From: Ditylenchus dipsaci
Taxonomy: Eukaryota > Nematoda > Chromadorea > Rhabditida > Anguinidae
Assembly: GCA_004194705.1 (NCBI GenBank)
Contig: SADC01001284.1
Coordinates: 682,001 to 746,000, forward strand
Direction of reading: 5' to 3'
DNA length: 64,000 bases
In this document: in pieces, positions 11,538 to 21,320 of the stretch
Layout of the letters: each line of letters begins with the position of its first letter
Position numbering within the stretch: the first letter of the stretch is position 1
Made by a program: the position numbers and the translations under genes
Notes under the pieces: generated by a model
The model's input: the letters and a program-made list of their open reading frames with translations, nothing else
Told to the model about the DNA's origin: nothing
Databases searched by the model: none

Positions 11538-12350
11538 ATGGGATTGCGGGCTGTATAGGGAGGGGAAGGTACAAAACAGGGACCAGTTATGGCTTGACTA
11601 TCGAATAACCCGCCTCCCCATTCCTTTGGTTTCGGCAATAGTACTTTAGAAATTTGCCCAATTCAAAAATGCCGAAAATTTCCGTTTTCGGCATTTGCGG
11701 TTTTTGGCATTTGTATAACTAGAACTTCGCTTTTCGGGAACTTTTTTTCGGAAATTCTCCGTCTTTGGCAAAATGATTTTGAAAATTATCCATTAATCAA
11801 AATCAAGAACTTACAATATTTTAAAAATTTCTTGATAAAACGTGATTTGCCACCGTCAAACCATCTTTAACATGCTCGAATCAGTGCAGAAAAACCGTTT
11901 TTGGACCCCGAAAGCGTAATTTTTTTATCCAAATGGACGACCACTTTGTTTGGTTTGGTCACTTTGGAGTTCTTAGCGATTCTAAGGAATGATGTAGAGG
12001 TTGCTGGATTGGATCAACCTGGCGACATACCTCTTTTCATTACAATTTTCGGTGTTTGAGTGGTGTAGAGGCATGGGTACAAAATCCACCGGCATATGAA
12101 CTTTCACAAAGCCGGGCAGAGGCACAGCATCCAAAAATACAGCCTAGCGCCTGAGGCACACATCCGCGAGGTTCAACGCGCTTATCGGCTTGATTTATTA
12201 GAAGTATTCATACTTTTGCCTGCACCACAAGTTCCTGGGTTTGTAAGTGTCCTTAACGCTCAGAGAATTAATACTCTGAGTATCCGGTCAATCTTAAATG
12301 AGTGGTCCCTGTTTTGTACCTTCCCCTCCCTATACAGCCCGCAATCCCAT
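11538..12350. repeat. Inner arms of the 10922-12750 foldback
   Basis: GGGATTGCGGGCTGTATAGG (11540) pairs with CCTATACAGCCCGCAATCCC near 12330. Between the arms lie 11590-12300, with no recognisable gene. A reading frame at 12096-12416 is not supported by any motif. Confidence 0.65.
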
Positions 12351-12763
12351 TTAAATTGTTTTCTGGTCTTTTTATGGAAAAATTATTGTATGAAAATAGT
12401 TTTCTTTCACTCCTAGAAAACTCGGTTTTGGGGTGGGGGATGGAATTACATAAAATGTGAAAAAAACTATTTGTAGAAAAAATCAAAGCAACATTTATAA
12501 AATTTAGTCAGATTTAAAATTCTCAGTCACATTTACACTGCTTATTTATCAGAAAAATGAGAGTACTTGCGAAAAGAAAGTATCGGAGAAAAGATGCCAA
12601 TGGCGAATGGATTTCATTGGCAAAAAGATGCCATTGGCAAAGTGATCTCATTGGCAAAAAGATGCCATTGGCAAAAAGACGCCATTGGCAAAAAGATGCA
12701 GTTGGCAAAATCATCTTATTGGCAAAAGTTTCATTGGCGAAACGATTACGCCCCAAAAATTTG

Positions 12764-13447
12764 GCTCAAATCGAAAACACCCGTCAGAATCATTAAATCT
12801 CCCGTCAAATTTATTTTTTATCCCGTCAAATTCAAATTTTCCACAAAATCATTATTCTCCCGTAAAAATCATTAAATCTCCCGTCAAAATCATTAAATCT
12901 CCCGTCAAATTTTAATTTTTGCATAAATTTTGCGGGAATTCAAATTTTCTAGTCAGAAAATAACTTGAATTGGTCAGAATCCCACCCCGGAATGGCCAGA
13001 AGCGCCTGAAAGTTGGTTTTTTGGGGGTTTACTAAAGGGGGCTGGGTTGACTTTTTGCGAACGATCGATTGAGCGGATCAGAATTCGGGTCAGATGGGCT
13101 TAATCGCCCAGAATTCCTGGTTTATGGTGGTTTTTAGTGGTTCAGGGTAGAGTTGTGGGCGATTAAGCCCATCTGACCCGAAATCTCGATCTCATCGATT
13201 TTTCGCAAAAAGTTTACTCCCCCTTTAGTAAACCCCAAAAAACCAATTTTCAGGGGCTTCTGGCCGCTCCAGGGTGGAATTCTGAGCGGTCCAAGTCCTT
13301 TTTGACTATAAAATTCGGATTTCCGCAAAATTTATGCAAAAATTTAAATTTGACGGGAGATTTAATGATTTTGACGGGAGATTTAATGATTTTGACGGGA
13401 GAAATAATGATTTTGACGGGTGTTTTCAGGTACAGCCCGTAAATTTT
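12764..13447. mobile_element. MULE-like element, word CCCGTCAAAATCATTAAATCT, copy 1
   Basis: The ends GGCTCAAATCGAAAACACC and GGTGTTTTCAGGTACAGCC bound tandem words (12781-12910 and, inverted, 13350-13425). A second member with a clean 9-bp duplication is at 45376-45687. The core holds a GGGCTTAATCGC hairpin related to 655-1372. The flanking target is unclear here. Confidence 0.75.
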
Positions 13448-14971
13448 ACCTTATTCACCACTTACATAATACAAGGTTCGATCAGTCTTTCACCCCTTAA
13501 CCTATACGACTGATTGATACTAGATGCTATCCACCAATGACAAAACGGTCCGTGACAATATTTCATGTATCCATTGAAAACTATAAGGAAATATCATTAG
13601 AGGCTCATTCATACTTACCCGAAACATCGAAACAAAACACATGTTTCGCGAAACAATCCCCGAAACATCGGTGTTTCGCGAAACAAGAATGTGTTTCGCG
13701 AAACAACCCCCCGAAACATGTTTCGGGAGAATGTTACGCGAAACATGTTTCGCGAAACAGGGGTTTCGAAACATGGTAATGTAATGCTTGTTAATACGGC
13801 TCAAATCGGTGTTAAAGATTCTTGTCGTGTAGTTTTTATATCTTTCTTTTTACATTGGTTTCGGCGATAAAAAAGGCTTGAATATAGTAATGCAGGCATA
13901 TTTGAACGATATACCAATTTTTTTTAATCTGCTAAGTTGTTGGCCAAGTATCTCACTTAAAATCATTCGCTGAATTTTTTTGGGCTGGGCAACCTGCTAA
14001 ATATTTTCAGTTTTACGATGGAACCGCGCAGTTTAAAAGCAGTATTATAGTACTTTTTGTTCTTGCTAAATATAAACCTGAAGGAGAGCAGCTACCCAGG
14101 CGCTCTCTGCGCATTTTTCGTGGATACTAAGACACATTTATACCTTTTTTCAGAATCAGAAAAATTACAATGGATCAATTTAAAAATTTATACCGGCCTA
14201 ATACATGGTGAGATGACCAACAATAATTTCAATTCTAACCAAATGTATTTTCTTGGATTGATTTTTCCGGATCAGCACCTGTGTATTGTTGATGTAAATC
14301 TCGTTAGCTAAGCACTCTTCCCAACTGTTGATAACGTCACGAAAGTCCCCTAAAGGTTAACCCATTCATTACATTTTGTGATTTTAAATTAAACTTACGC
14401 TTGCAAACTAGCAAAGAGTGCGGACCACTTTGCTTGCCAACCTCATCCAATAGGGCGCTGATTTCCAATGCGAGCGATGAATTTCTTTTTTTTATCTTTT
14501 TCCAAAGTAGCCAATAGTTGCTCAAACTGCAGATCGGAATTGCTTTTCTTGGCAACCAGCTCCTCATACGATCGGAAGGACAAAGTAGCTAAACGCTTTG
14601 CTGATCCAACACTGTGAGAGGATTCTTCAGTCGGTGACTTGTCTCCTACGTTGCTTATTCGAGTTCTTAATTTAACTTGATGTAAAACTAAAGCAAGGAT
14701 TTTGAATGCTTACTGTATGTCAGTGACTGGCTTCATAGATCTGAGGAAGGCGTTTTGCTTGACCTTTGCTCATCGCTTCGGATTTTCAATGCTCACCTTG
14801 TAATTGTAAAAGAGGGCACCAGCATGATCGGGCTGAACAAGAGCAATGTGCTTTCCATCGATAGCACCCAAAGTCTTAGGGAACTACCTTCGTTCAAGGA
14901 ACCTCTCTGCATTGCCCAGCCAGGTTGCGCGAGTAGGAACTGGAAGAAATTCTGCTTGCATCTTGCGTATA

Positions 14972-16374
14972 CCGTAAATGTTCTAATAGCTCACCCGGGT
15001 GAGTTATTTTTCAACCTCTCTCCAGGGAGGTGAGTTATTAGAGAGGGGTGAGTTAATAGAGAGGGGTGGGTTATTTTTCAAAGGGTCGGCGCTAAAGGCG
15101 CCGGATTTTTTTTGCGAAAGATGAAAGTACCCAGCGAAAATTGTCATTTGCTTCACATATCTATACCTTCACATTCCTACCAAAAATCATCGGATATATT
15201 GAAGGGGATACAATTATACATATAAAAAAAATAAAGAAGGAATTATATATCATGATCATCAAATTCAAACTGTAAAGATTTATCGCTGATGTACCCGTTT
15301 TCTTCATCCTGTCCCACGTCAGCTTCTTCAGCGGCAGTAACTTGATCCATCGCATACCGAGCTTCCATTACATCGAATTGTCCATCGGAGATCGGGCCAT
15401 GTTCTTTGAAGCAGTGGACTAGACCGTCTTCACTCCCGTCGTGGCAAATCGTAATCCCACAGTCTGAAAATAGAAGTTCATTGTGAAAAAAACCAAAAGC
15501 AGAAGAAAAATCCTCAAAAGGCTTAGCAATCTAGGTAAATTTCCATAGACGGAGGTTGAGGATTTCCAGCGGCTGTGAATTCTTTTTGTGCGTCATTAGA
15601 CATCCATCGATCATAAAGCTCTCGATACTTGGCTTTGAAAAGCCCATTCCATGAAACGTCAGGAGCCTAATACTTTAATAAGTTAACTTCGGCAGAAAAA
15701 AACACAAACCTGCATGAATTTGGTACACCCGTCTGGAACTACTGCGGTATGGAGATCTCTCTTGATCCCTCTTCTTGAATTTTCCGCCAGGTGAAGATTC
15801 TCTGAAAATGTTTACTTTGCATAGAAAAGGAATGGCTATGTTTACGCGATTTTATGCAGTTGCTTCTCTTGTCTCATCCACTGCCTTACTGTGCTTCGAC
15901 CAACTTTGAACTTATTGCTTGCTCCATGTATCGAGATATCCTTAGCGTGCTTAGCCACCTTTAACTTGAATTCCGTAGGATAAGATTTGAGCTTCCTCGG
16001 CGTTTTGACTTGCTCATCTTCACTTTCGGAGCTGCTGCCGTAGTTAGCAATTATTTTTTCCATTAAACACTAAAATGAAATGAAATCAAAAATATTACAC
16101 GCAAGCCAAAAAAACGATTTTTAAAACTGGTTTAAAAAAATTGTACGGTAGAGTGTTTTCTAGACTTCAAATCGTGCTAAGAAAAATAAGCATCCAAAAA
16201 TAATTTCTGATTTTTTATCAAAACTGCCGACAAGAACTACTTCACTAGGGGGGGGGGGGGGGCGAGGGTGAGCTATTAGAGAGGGGTGAGTTATTTTTCG
16301 ATCAGCTCTCAAGGGGGTGAGTTATTAGAAAGGGGTGAGTTAATGGAGAGGGGTGAGCTATTAGAACAAATACG
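14972..16374 (-). mobile_element. pogo/POGK-like element nested in Harbinger, TA target
   Basis: The ends CCGTAAATGTTCTAATAGC and GCTATTAGAACAAATACGG lie between TA dinucleotides. The arms contain repeated GAGAGGGGTGAGTTATTA words (15000-15080; 16255-16370). It sits inside the Harbinger transposase reading frame. It encodes the transposase fragments listed for 15240-16063. Related arm fragments occur at 34690-34850. Confidence 0.75.
15240..16063 (-). pseudogene. pogo-type transposase with Brinker-like DNA-binding domain, catalytic core deleted
   Basis: The first exon (16063-15842) begins MEKIIANYGSSSESED and includes YPTEFKLKVAKHAKD and KVGRSTVRQWMRQ, a Brinker/psq-type helix-turn-helix of the kind placed at the start of POGK-like transposases. 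Later minus-strand pieces give AVVPDGCTKFMQ (15760-15715), APDVSWNGLFKAKYRELYD (15670-15610), WMSNDAQKEFTAAG and CGITICHDGSEDGLVHCF (15465-15400), which are the conserved end of the DDE domain and its tail. Acceptors such as TTTTCAG precede them. The middle (CENP-B-type domain and first DDE acids) is missing, so this looks like an internally deleted copy. Confidence 0.7.
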
Positions 16375-17197
16375 GTAATCACCGCAGATACTTCTCTGCA
16401 TATCTCTTGAACAGTTGAATCTCCTATTGCAAACAGAGTTGCGACAGCCGCGTAATTAGGACCAAAAGACAAGAATCTTAACAGTGGGTCTTTATTTAGT
16501 TGCGTAGAACGAAGAATTTTTAAGTACCTGAGAAACACTGCGAGCCTTTCTCTTCCTGCTATAGGTCGTAGGTGTGTGGGGGAATGCAAACCTAGCTGAC
16601 ATTCCAGCTTAATTATTCAATTGATATCCGACTAATTACAATTGAAATCTTACTATAGAGTAGAGATGTTCAAATTCAGTCTTAGTCACTCGGAGAAACC
16701 GCTTTAAATCCTTCACCTCGGAACTGTTGTAATAACGCCAAAAAGCCCTGAACGAAAGACCTTGCCTAGCTTCTTCCAAATGAGATGGCCTGATACAACT
16801 TCGCTTTTTCTGTTGATGTTGGATCCACCACCATATTGCTGCTTGCTCCATTAGACTTTCTAAAAACGTGAATTAAGTAAAAAACACAGTCAGAATGTGC
16901 AGCAAACAACTAAAAACTTCGAAAAACTGCACTTTTACTCCATGTTTCGAAGGACCTGTTTCGCGAAACATGTTTCGCGAAACACGGCGAAACATGAAAA
17001 TGTTTCGCGAAACAGCTATTTTTTTGTTTCGCGAAACATGTTTCGGGGGGTTGTTTCGAGAAACATTTTCATGTTTCGCGAAACAGGGCATGTTTCGGGT
17101 AAGTATGAATGAGGCTTAGCGGAAATAATATTAACAGAGAGGAAAATTTAAGACCAAGAATGGCAAAGAAAACTGAGATGATGAATGAATAACTTCA

Positions 17198-17437
17198 TTA
17201 AAGGGCCTGACCTCTTCCTACTCGGTGGTCCCCGCCAATTCAAAAATTTTCCCTTGATCATTGGACTTCTGTACGGATTTTTTCCGCTAGGTTTCTAACA
17301 AAACTAAGCCTAAAATTTGATTTAGGCCTCGTTTTGTTAGAAACGTGGCAGAAAAATCCGTACAGAAGTCCAATGATCAAGGGAAAATTTTTGAATTGGC
17401 GGGGGACCACCGAGTAGGAAGAGGTCAGGCCCTTTAA
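17198..17437. mobile_element. TTAA-target foldback MITE, copy 2 of the ACTTCTGTACGGAT family
   Basis: TTAAAGGGCCTGACCTCTTC and its exact inverse GAAGAGGTCAGGCCCTTTAA bound a 240-base foldback with ATCATTGGACTTCTGTACGG arms. A nearly identical copy is at 63244-63483. TTAA at each edge suggests a piggyBac-like mobiliser. Bases 17601-17849 carry nothing recognisable. Confidence 0.8.
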
Positions 17438-17849
17438 ATAAGAAAAACGATGAATGACGAGCATTTTAACATGAATTTTGAAAATAGGTGAATCGTCCGG
17501 TTTTATTGATAGGTGACGAATTGTCCCGCTTTGGTGGGAGGTGACGAATTGTCACCAGTGACGAATCAGCTGAGGTGATGAATTATCCGTGTCCGCACCG
17601 AATCCCCAAGAATAGATTAAAATTTTAAGCATGTCTGGCAACAGCAAAGTGATAATGCCAAACTTATCCAAGACACCAATTCTAGGAATTGAAGATTAAG
17701 ATAGAAAAATGTAGAAGGACAACATCCCTAAGATGCTTTATTCACTCTATTACCGAATAATACAACAGAGACACAATCAGCCTAACAAATCTATCTTGAT
17801 GTGATTTGCAATTACATAGATGTTCGCACTTTGCTTCGAAAATTGCAGA

Positions 17850-18519
17850 TCACCAGTGATAGGCCGCGAGCTGGAAGTCCTTCAGTTCTCCGAACTTGAT
17901 GAGGAAATTCAGGAAGCAGAAGGCGAAGATCATACGGAAAACCACCGTGAGAGGGCTGACACACACCGCTCCCAGCCACTTGTGACGAACCAGCCTGCAA
18001 ATGAAAGACGCAATATCTTGAGACCAATTTTACAACCAACAAATTTTCACTTACATGATGTTTCGGGCGACCTCATTGTAGATGGCACTTGGCGTCTTCT
18101 CTCGACGAGCAAACCAGGCAGGCAGTTCCGACAACTTGACGTCCATCAGCTTCTGATCTTCTGAAAAGTAAAAAACACACAGGTTTAAATAAACAGACAA
18201 AAAAGGCTTACGCTTCCCATACCAGCGGTAATGACAGTAAGGCCCATGCACTTTTGGATTGTAACGCTTGTCGTAGAGACCTAAAACAATGCTTGATCGG
18301 CCAACTCCAAATTGATAAAGAGATCTACCAAAGTTCGAAGGATGAATCACTCGATTGTAGAAATAGACACCAACGCGATCTATGGCTCTAGATATTGGAG
18401 TGAGAATCAACTCCGGCATCCATGGCGGAACCTAAAAACATTGAAAGAGTTTAATTGAATTTGTGATTACAGGAGAACAAACCTTTGTACCAGGAGGCGG
18501 AATTTTAAACATCTTCTTT
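17850..18519 (-). CDS. ATP5MF: Mitochondrial ATP synthase subunit f, with N-terminal extension
   Basis: Small inner-membrane subunit of the Fo part of ATP synthase. Four exons on the minus strand: 18519-18483 (ATG at 18512-18510), 18431-18212, 18160-18055 and 17994-17850 (TGA). All introns are GT-AG and 51-60 bases. The family core is unmistakable: YNPKVHGPY...YGK, KLMDVKLSELPAWFARR, KTPSAIYNEVARN, then a C-terminal hydrophobic span (TVVFRMIFAFCFLNFLI) and the basic tail GELKDFQLAAYHW. Frames and phases join without a shift. Odd: about 60 residues precede the usual start, beginning MFKIPPPGTKVPPWMPEL and including IDRVGVYFYNRVIHPSNFG, which I do not recognise. An AG acceptor lies 7 bases before ATG, consistent with trans-splicing. 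Probably functional. Confidence 0.9.
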
Positions 18520-18652
18520 CTGAAATTTTGTAGAATTAACAAGAATTTGTAGAAGTTACTATATTACAGGGATGAGCTTTTGTAACTATTTGCGGTAAAT
18601 AGTTACAAATTTTTGCATTTGAAAAATAGTTACAGCCTGTAACTATTTTGAC

Positions 18653-19468
18653 CAGTGTTGTGCGTTTGGCTCGTTTGCGAGCCAGTGGCTCGCTTCCCTT
18701 TGAGAGGACGCGAGCTGCTCGCTCGCCAAATAGCTATGTCCGCGAGCCATATGGCTCGCCAAATTAAAGAACAAAGTGACAAGAGCTTCTTAGCTCGCGA
18801 GCCATTTGGCTCGCATCTATTATAAGCGTATGGTTCGGCTCGCGTAAAATATGGGGTATAGACGTTTGGCTACAAATGGGACATTTTTGGCGTTCTGCCC
18901 TATGTTCTGTTTTAGCCACTTAGGCCTACTTAGGCTTAGGCTTAGGCTTAGGCTTAGGCTTAGGTTTAGGCTTAGGGACCAAAAAAATGTACAAAATGGC
19001 TGAAAAAATAAGCCTAAGTGGCTTAAACAGAACATAGGGCAGAACGCCAAAAATGTCCCATTTGGTAGCCAAACGTCTACGCACCTAAAATATTGTTTAC
19101 TGAAATAAAGCCTAAATCTAGTTTATTTTCTCATTTTTTTCAATTTTTTGACTGATTTTTTGCAAATATTAAGCTAGTAACATTTTATTTCTCCTTTACT
19201 TTGTCTTTAACAATAAATCGACGTTCAAAAGTCACATAAAAGCGAGAGCCGAACCATTTGTTTTGTTTGCGAGCCAAATGGTTCGCGATACAAAAGGCTC
19301 GTACTGTTTTGGCTCGCGTCCGGCTCGCTTAAAAAAAACAAGTTAGCGAGCCAATTGGCTCGCATATATAAAAAAAGGCGAGCCATATGGCTCGAACCCA
19401 TTTGGCTCGCTAGGACATGCGATTTTAGGTCTTTCGTTTAGCTCGCGCGAGCCAAATGGACAACACTG
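18653..19468. mobile_element. hAT MITE with GCGAGCCAAATGGC words, 8-bp TSD
   Basis: ATTTTGAC is duplicated (18645-18652 and 19469-19476) next to the ends CAGTGTTGTG... and ...ACAACACTG, a canonical hAT signature. Both arms are built from palindromic GAGCCATTTGGCTCGC-type words (18660-18840; 19240-19460). The centre is another hairpin (about 18865-19085, GTTTGGCTACAAATGGGAC inverted) whose loop holds a TTAGGC array. Confidence 0.85.
18925..18977 (+). repeat. Interstitial (TTAGGC)n array
   Basis: About six near-perfect tandem TTAGGC hexamers, one as TTTAGG, sit in the loop of the hairpin inside the hAT MITE. The sequence equals the nematode telomere repeat, but here it is internal and flanked by inverted arms. 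Confidence 0.8.
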
Positions 19469-19599
19469 ATTTTGACCTTTGTAACTATTCTTGTAACTAT
19501 TTCTCGCCACGAAAGTAATAATTAAAAAAAAAATAGTTAAGCGTGTAACGACTTTTGTCTTCGCTGTAGTTTCTCGGCACGAAATCAGCAATTAAAATT

Positions 19600-20400
19600 T
19601 TTTAAATCAAATTTGGTCAATTTTGTAAAAATTTCAGGGAAGGCAAAAACCAGATGGCTTAGGACCCACTCCAGAATGGCCAAAAGCCAAAATAATTATT
19701 TTTTGGGGCCTACTATAGGGGGGGTATAATTGTTGTGAAAAATCGACTGAGCGGATCAGAATTCCAGTCAGATGGGCTTAATCGCTCAGAATTGCACCTT
19801 ATTCCACTTTAAACCACCCTAAACTAAGTTTCTGAGCGATTAAGCCCATCTGACTGGAATTCTGGCAGGAGTACAGTATATGTCATAGCCGGAAATCTTC
19901 ACAAACAATATTTTTTCGACGTTTTAGCACTAAAAACGTACAGAAAACGTGTTTTTAAAGCCCGGAAGGCCATTTTTTCAAAAAAAAAAATTTTCAGTAA
20001 AAATGACCAAAACCGTGTTACCCACCCTATGGTTGAAAATATGGTTGGGCCTATGGTTGTGCATTTTTAAATTTCAACCATTTGACGGTTTTACCATGTT
20101 TTGGTGACTGGAGCTGGGCAAAAAGAGCATCCAAATGCATTTTTGATCAAGAGTCTTAAAAGCCCTAAAAAAGGGCTTTTGTCGCCCGACCAAAAGTTCT
20201 GAAAAACGGCTTTAGTCGGTTGACCTCTCACCATGTTATATACTAAAATGAAGCTAAGGATCTCACCTTTATTTTAGTATATAAAGTGTAAAAAGGTGAA
20301 CCGACCAAAGCCTTTTTTCAGAACTTTTTAAAAAGCGACAAAAGCCCCTTTTTGGGGCTTTTGACCGGTTGCCGTTCATATATGACAACATCACACAGAG
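19600..20400. repeat. Two adjacent foldbacks (19640-19870 and ~20150-20380)
   Basis: The first contains CAGTCAGATGGGCTTAATCG inverted at 19835-19865. It belongs to the family at 655 and 12950. The second has AAAAAGGGCTTTTGTCGCCC paired with AAGCGACAAAAGCCCCTTTT around a TATACTAAAATGAAG hairpin. Bases 19870-20150 include GGGCAAAAAGAG, which resembles the start of the hairpin module. At 20413-20560 a CCGTATTTCCTCTAAAAAGG end marks a pogo-like fragment. 20560-21320 shows no gene. Confidence 0.6.
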
Positions 20401-21320
20401 TTTTTAGCTCGATACCGTATTTCCTCTAAAAAGGCGGCCGGCCGCCTTATTTTTCGAACCCCCAAAAATCTGAAAATTGTTAATCAAAGAATGGCCTTAA
20501 CTCTGAAATTTTAGTCAAAAAGATGAGGGGGCCGCCTTATTAGACATTATTACAATTCTTTAGCCATGGAAGAAGTCGAACGTCGAAGCCAATTACAGTT
20601 TTCTCATTATTTTTTCAATCATGGAATGGGTAAGGGAGGGGGTAATTTTGACGACTGTGAAAATGCATAAAATCACTCTGTAAAGAGCGAAACAATTTTG
20701 AATTCGAAGAGCTGCGGGGTCTTCACCATGTAACTTCCGACCTCGATTATGGCCAGTCTACCACAGACTCAGGTCAGGGATTGTATCAGCGACATCATCA
20801 AACACATAAGACGGTATTTTATACGAGATACTTTCGTCGCAAGACAAACAAACATTTATTAATGTGTTTTTCAGAAGTCGATTCAATAGAAGAATGCTTT
20901 CTGAGGAAATTAACCAGCTTAGCAAATAATATTACAGGAAACAAAATCGGTAACAAACTGTACCAAGTATCAAATCCGCACATTTGAGTATGATAATAAG
21001 CAATTCAAACAAAAAAAAATCATTCATGTATTAAAAACTAGCAGATGGTTGTTAATGACTTGCTTACAAAATATAAGTCACAGGTCAAATAATTTTTTTT
21101 GCAATAAATTGAGAGATACCCCATCTCAAACATACTTTAATTTATGATCTGAAGGTATAGCAAAGTGCATCTCGGAAATTTACCGAAACTCACAAATTTT
21201 GAATTGTCATTCTGTCTTATCCATGCTGTTTTATTGATGTGTTAAATTCAATTTTCTGTAAAAGCTGATAACTATTGAAACAATACTGTTATTACTCAAA
21301 ATTCAGTGCATCATCTCGTT

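Larger units (their letters stand above)
10922..12750. mobile_element. MULE-like element, word TTTTGCCAATGGCATC
   Basis: The ends GGGGCGTAATCG and CGATTACGCCCC are perfect inverts, followed by iterated TTTTGCCAATGGCATC words (10930-11030 and, inverted, 12590-12740). Longer arms pair to about 11290/12300. Flanks ATAAATTT and AAAAATTT match at 7 of 8 positions, a likely aged 8-bp duplication. The word array is open in several frames at once around 12557-12915, but that is a composition artefact. Confidence 0.75.
14337..16855 (-). pseudogene. Harbinger (HARBI1-like, DDE_4) transposase, interrupted and decayed
   Basis: Read on the minus strand. Residues from 16851 to 16636 (ATG at 16849-16851) include VTKTEFEHLYSIVR. 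Bases 16589-16380 give GRERLAVFLRYL and ATLFAIGDSTVQEICREV, the N-terminal helical domain typical of this family. After the pogo insertion, 14980-14810 gives EFLPVPTRATWLGNAERF and then LGAIDGKHIALVQPDHAG, which holds the first catalytic Asp in the diagnostic GAIDGKHI motif. A one-base frame change separates these two pieces. Downstream, 14650-14450 encodes an acidic and basic tail (AKRLATLSFRSYEELVAKK) that could be the Myb-like second protein of such elements. The second and third catalytic acids were not found, so it is not expected to be active. Confidence 0.7.
13600..17115 (-). mobile_element. Harbinger/PIF element with GTTTCGCGAAAC-word arms, TTA target
   Basis: TTA flanks both ends (13597-13599, 17116-17118), the target expected for Harbinger. 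The ends GAGGCTCATTCATACTTACC and GGTAAGTATGAATGAGGC are inverted. Both arms then consist of many palindromic GTTTCGCGAAAC words (13635-13765; 16955-17095). The interior encodes a Harbinger-type transposase on the minus strand, interrupted by a pogo-like element at 14972-16374. Confidence 0.8.
10490..17600. mobile_element. Large element bounded by GACAATTCGTCACCTCC words
   Basis: About five tandem words lie at 10490-10640 and inverse words (GGTGACGAATTGTC) at 17490-17600. The interior of 6.9 kb is entirely other elements: 10922-12750, 12764-13447, 13600-17115 and 17198-17437. Bases 10193-10489 before it contain nothing recognisable. I cannot read a clean target duplication, so the outer boundary is approximate. 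Confidence 0.6.
18560..19580. repeat. GTAACTATTT word array split by a hAT MITE
   Basis: The words TTGTAACTATTT recur at 18575-18650 and 19478-19505, on both sides of the 18653-19468 element. With that element removed they form one cluster, perhaps the remains of another word-armed element. Confidence 0.45.

Noticed and set aside
12557..12915. Overlapping open frames in three phases
   Set aside because: They arise from the GGCAAAAAGATGCCATT and CCCGTCAAA word arrays, whose units lack stops. No protein motif. The same applies to frames at 16895-17119, 48579-48819, 49055-49295 and 57041-57455.
18925..18977. True telomere or chromosome end
   Set aside because: Short, internal, inside a hairpin within a mobile element with a target duplication.
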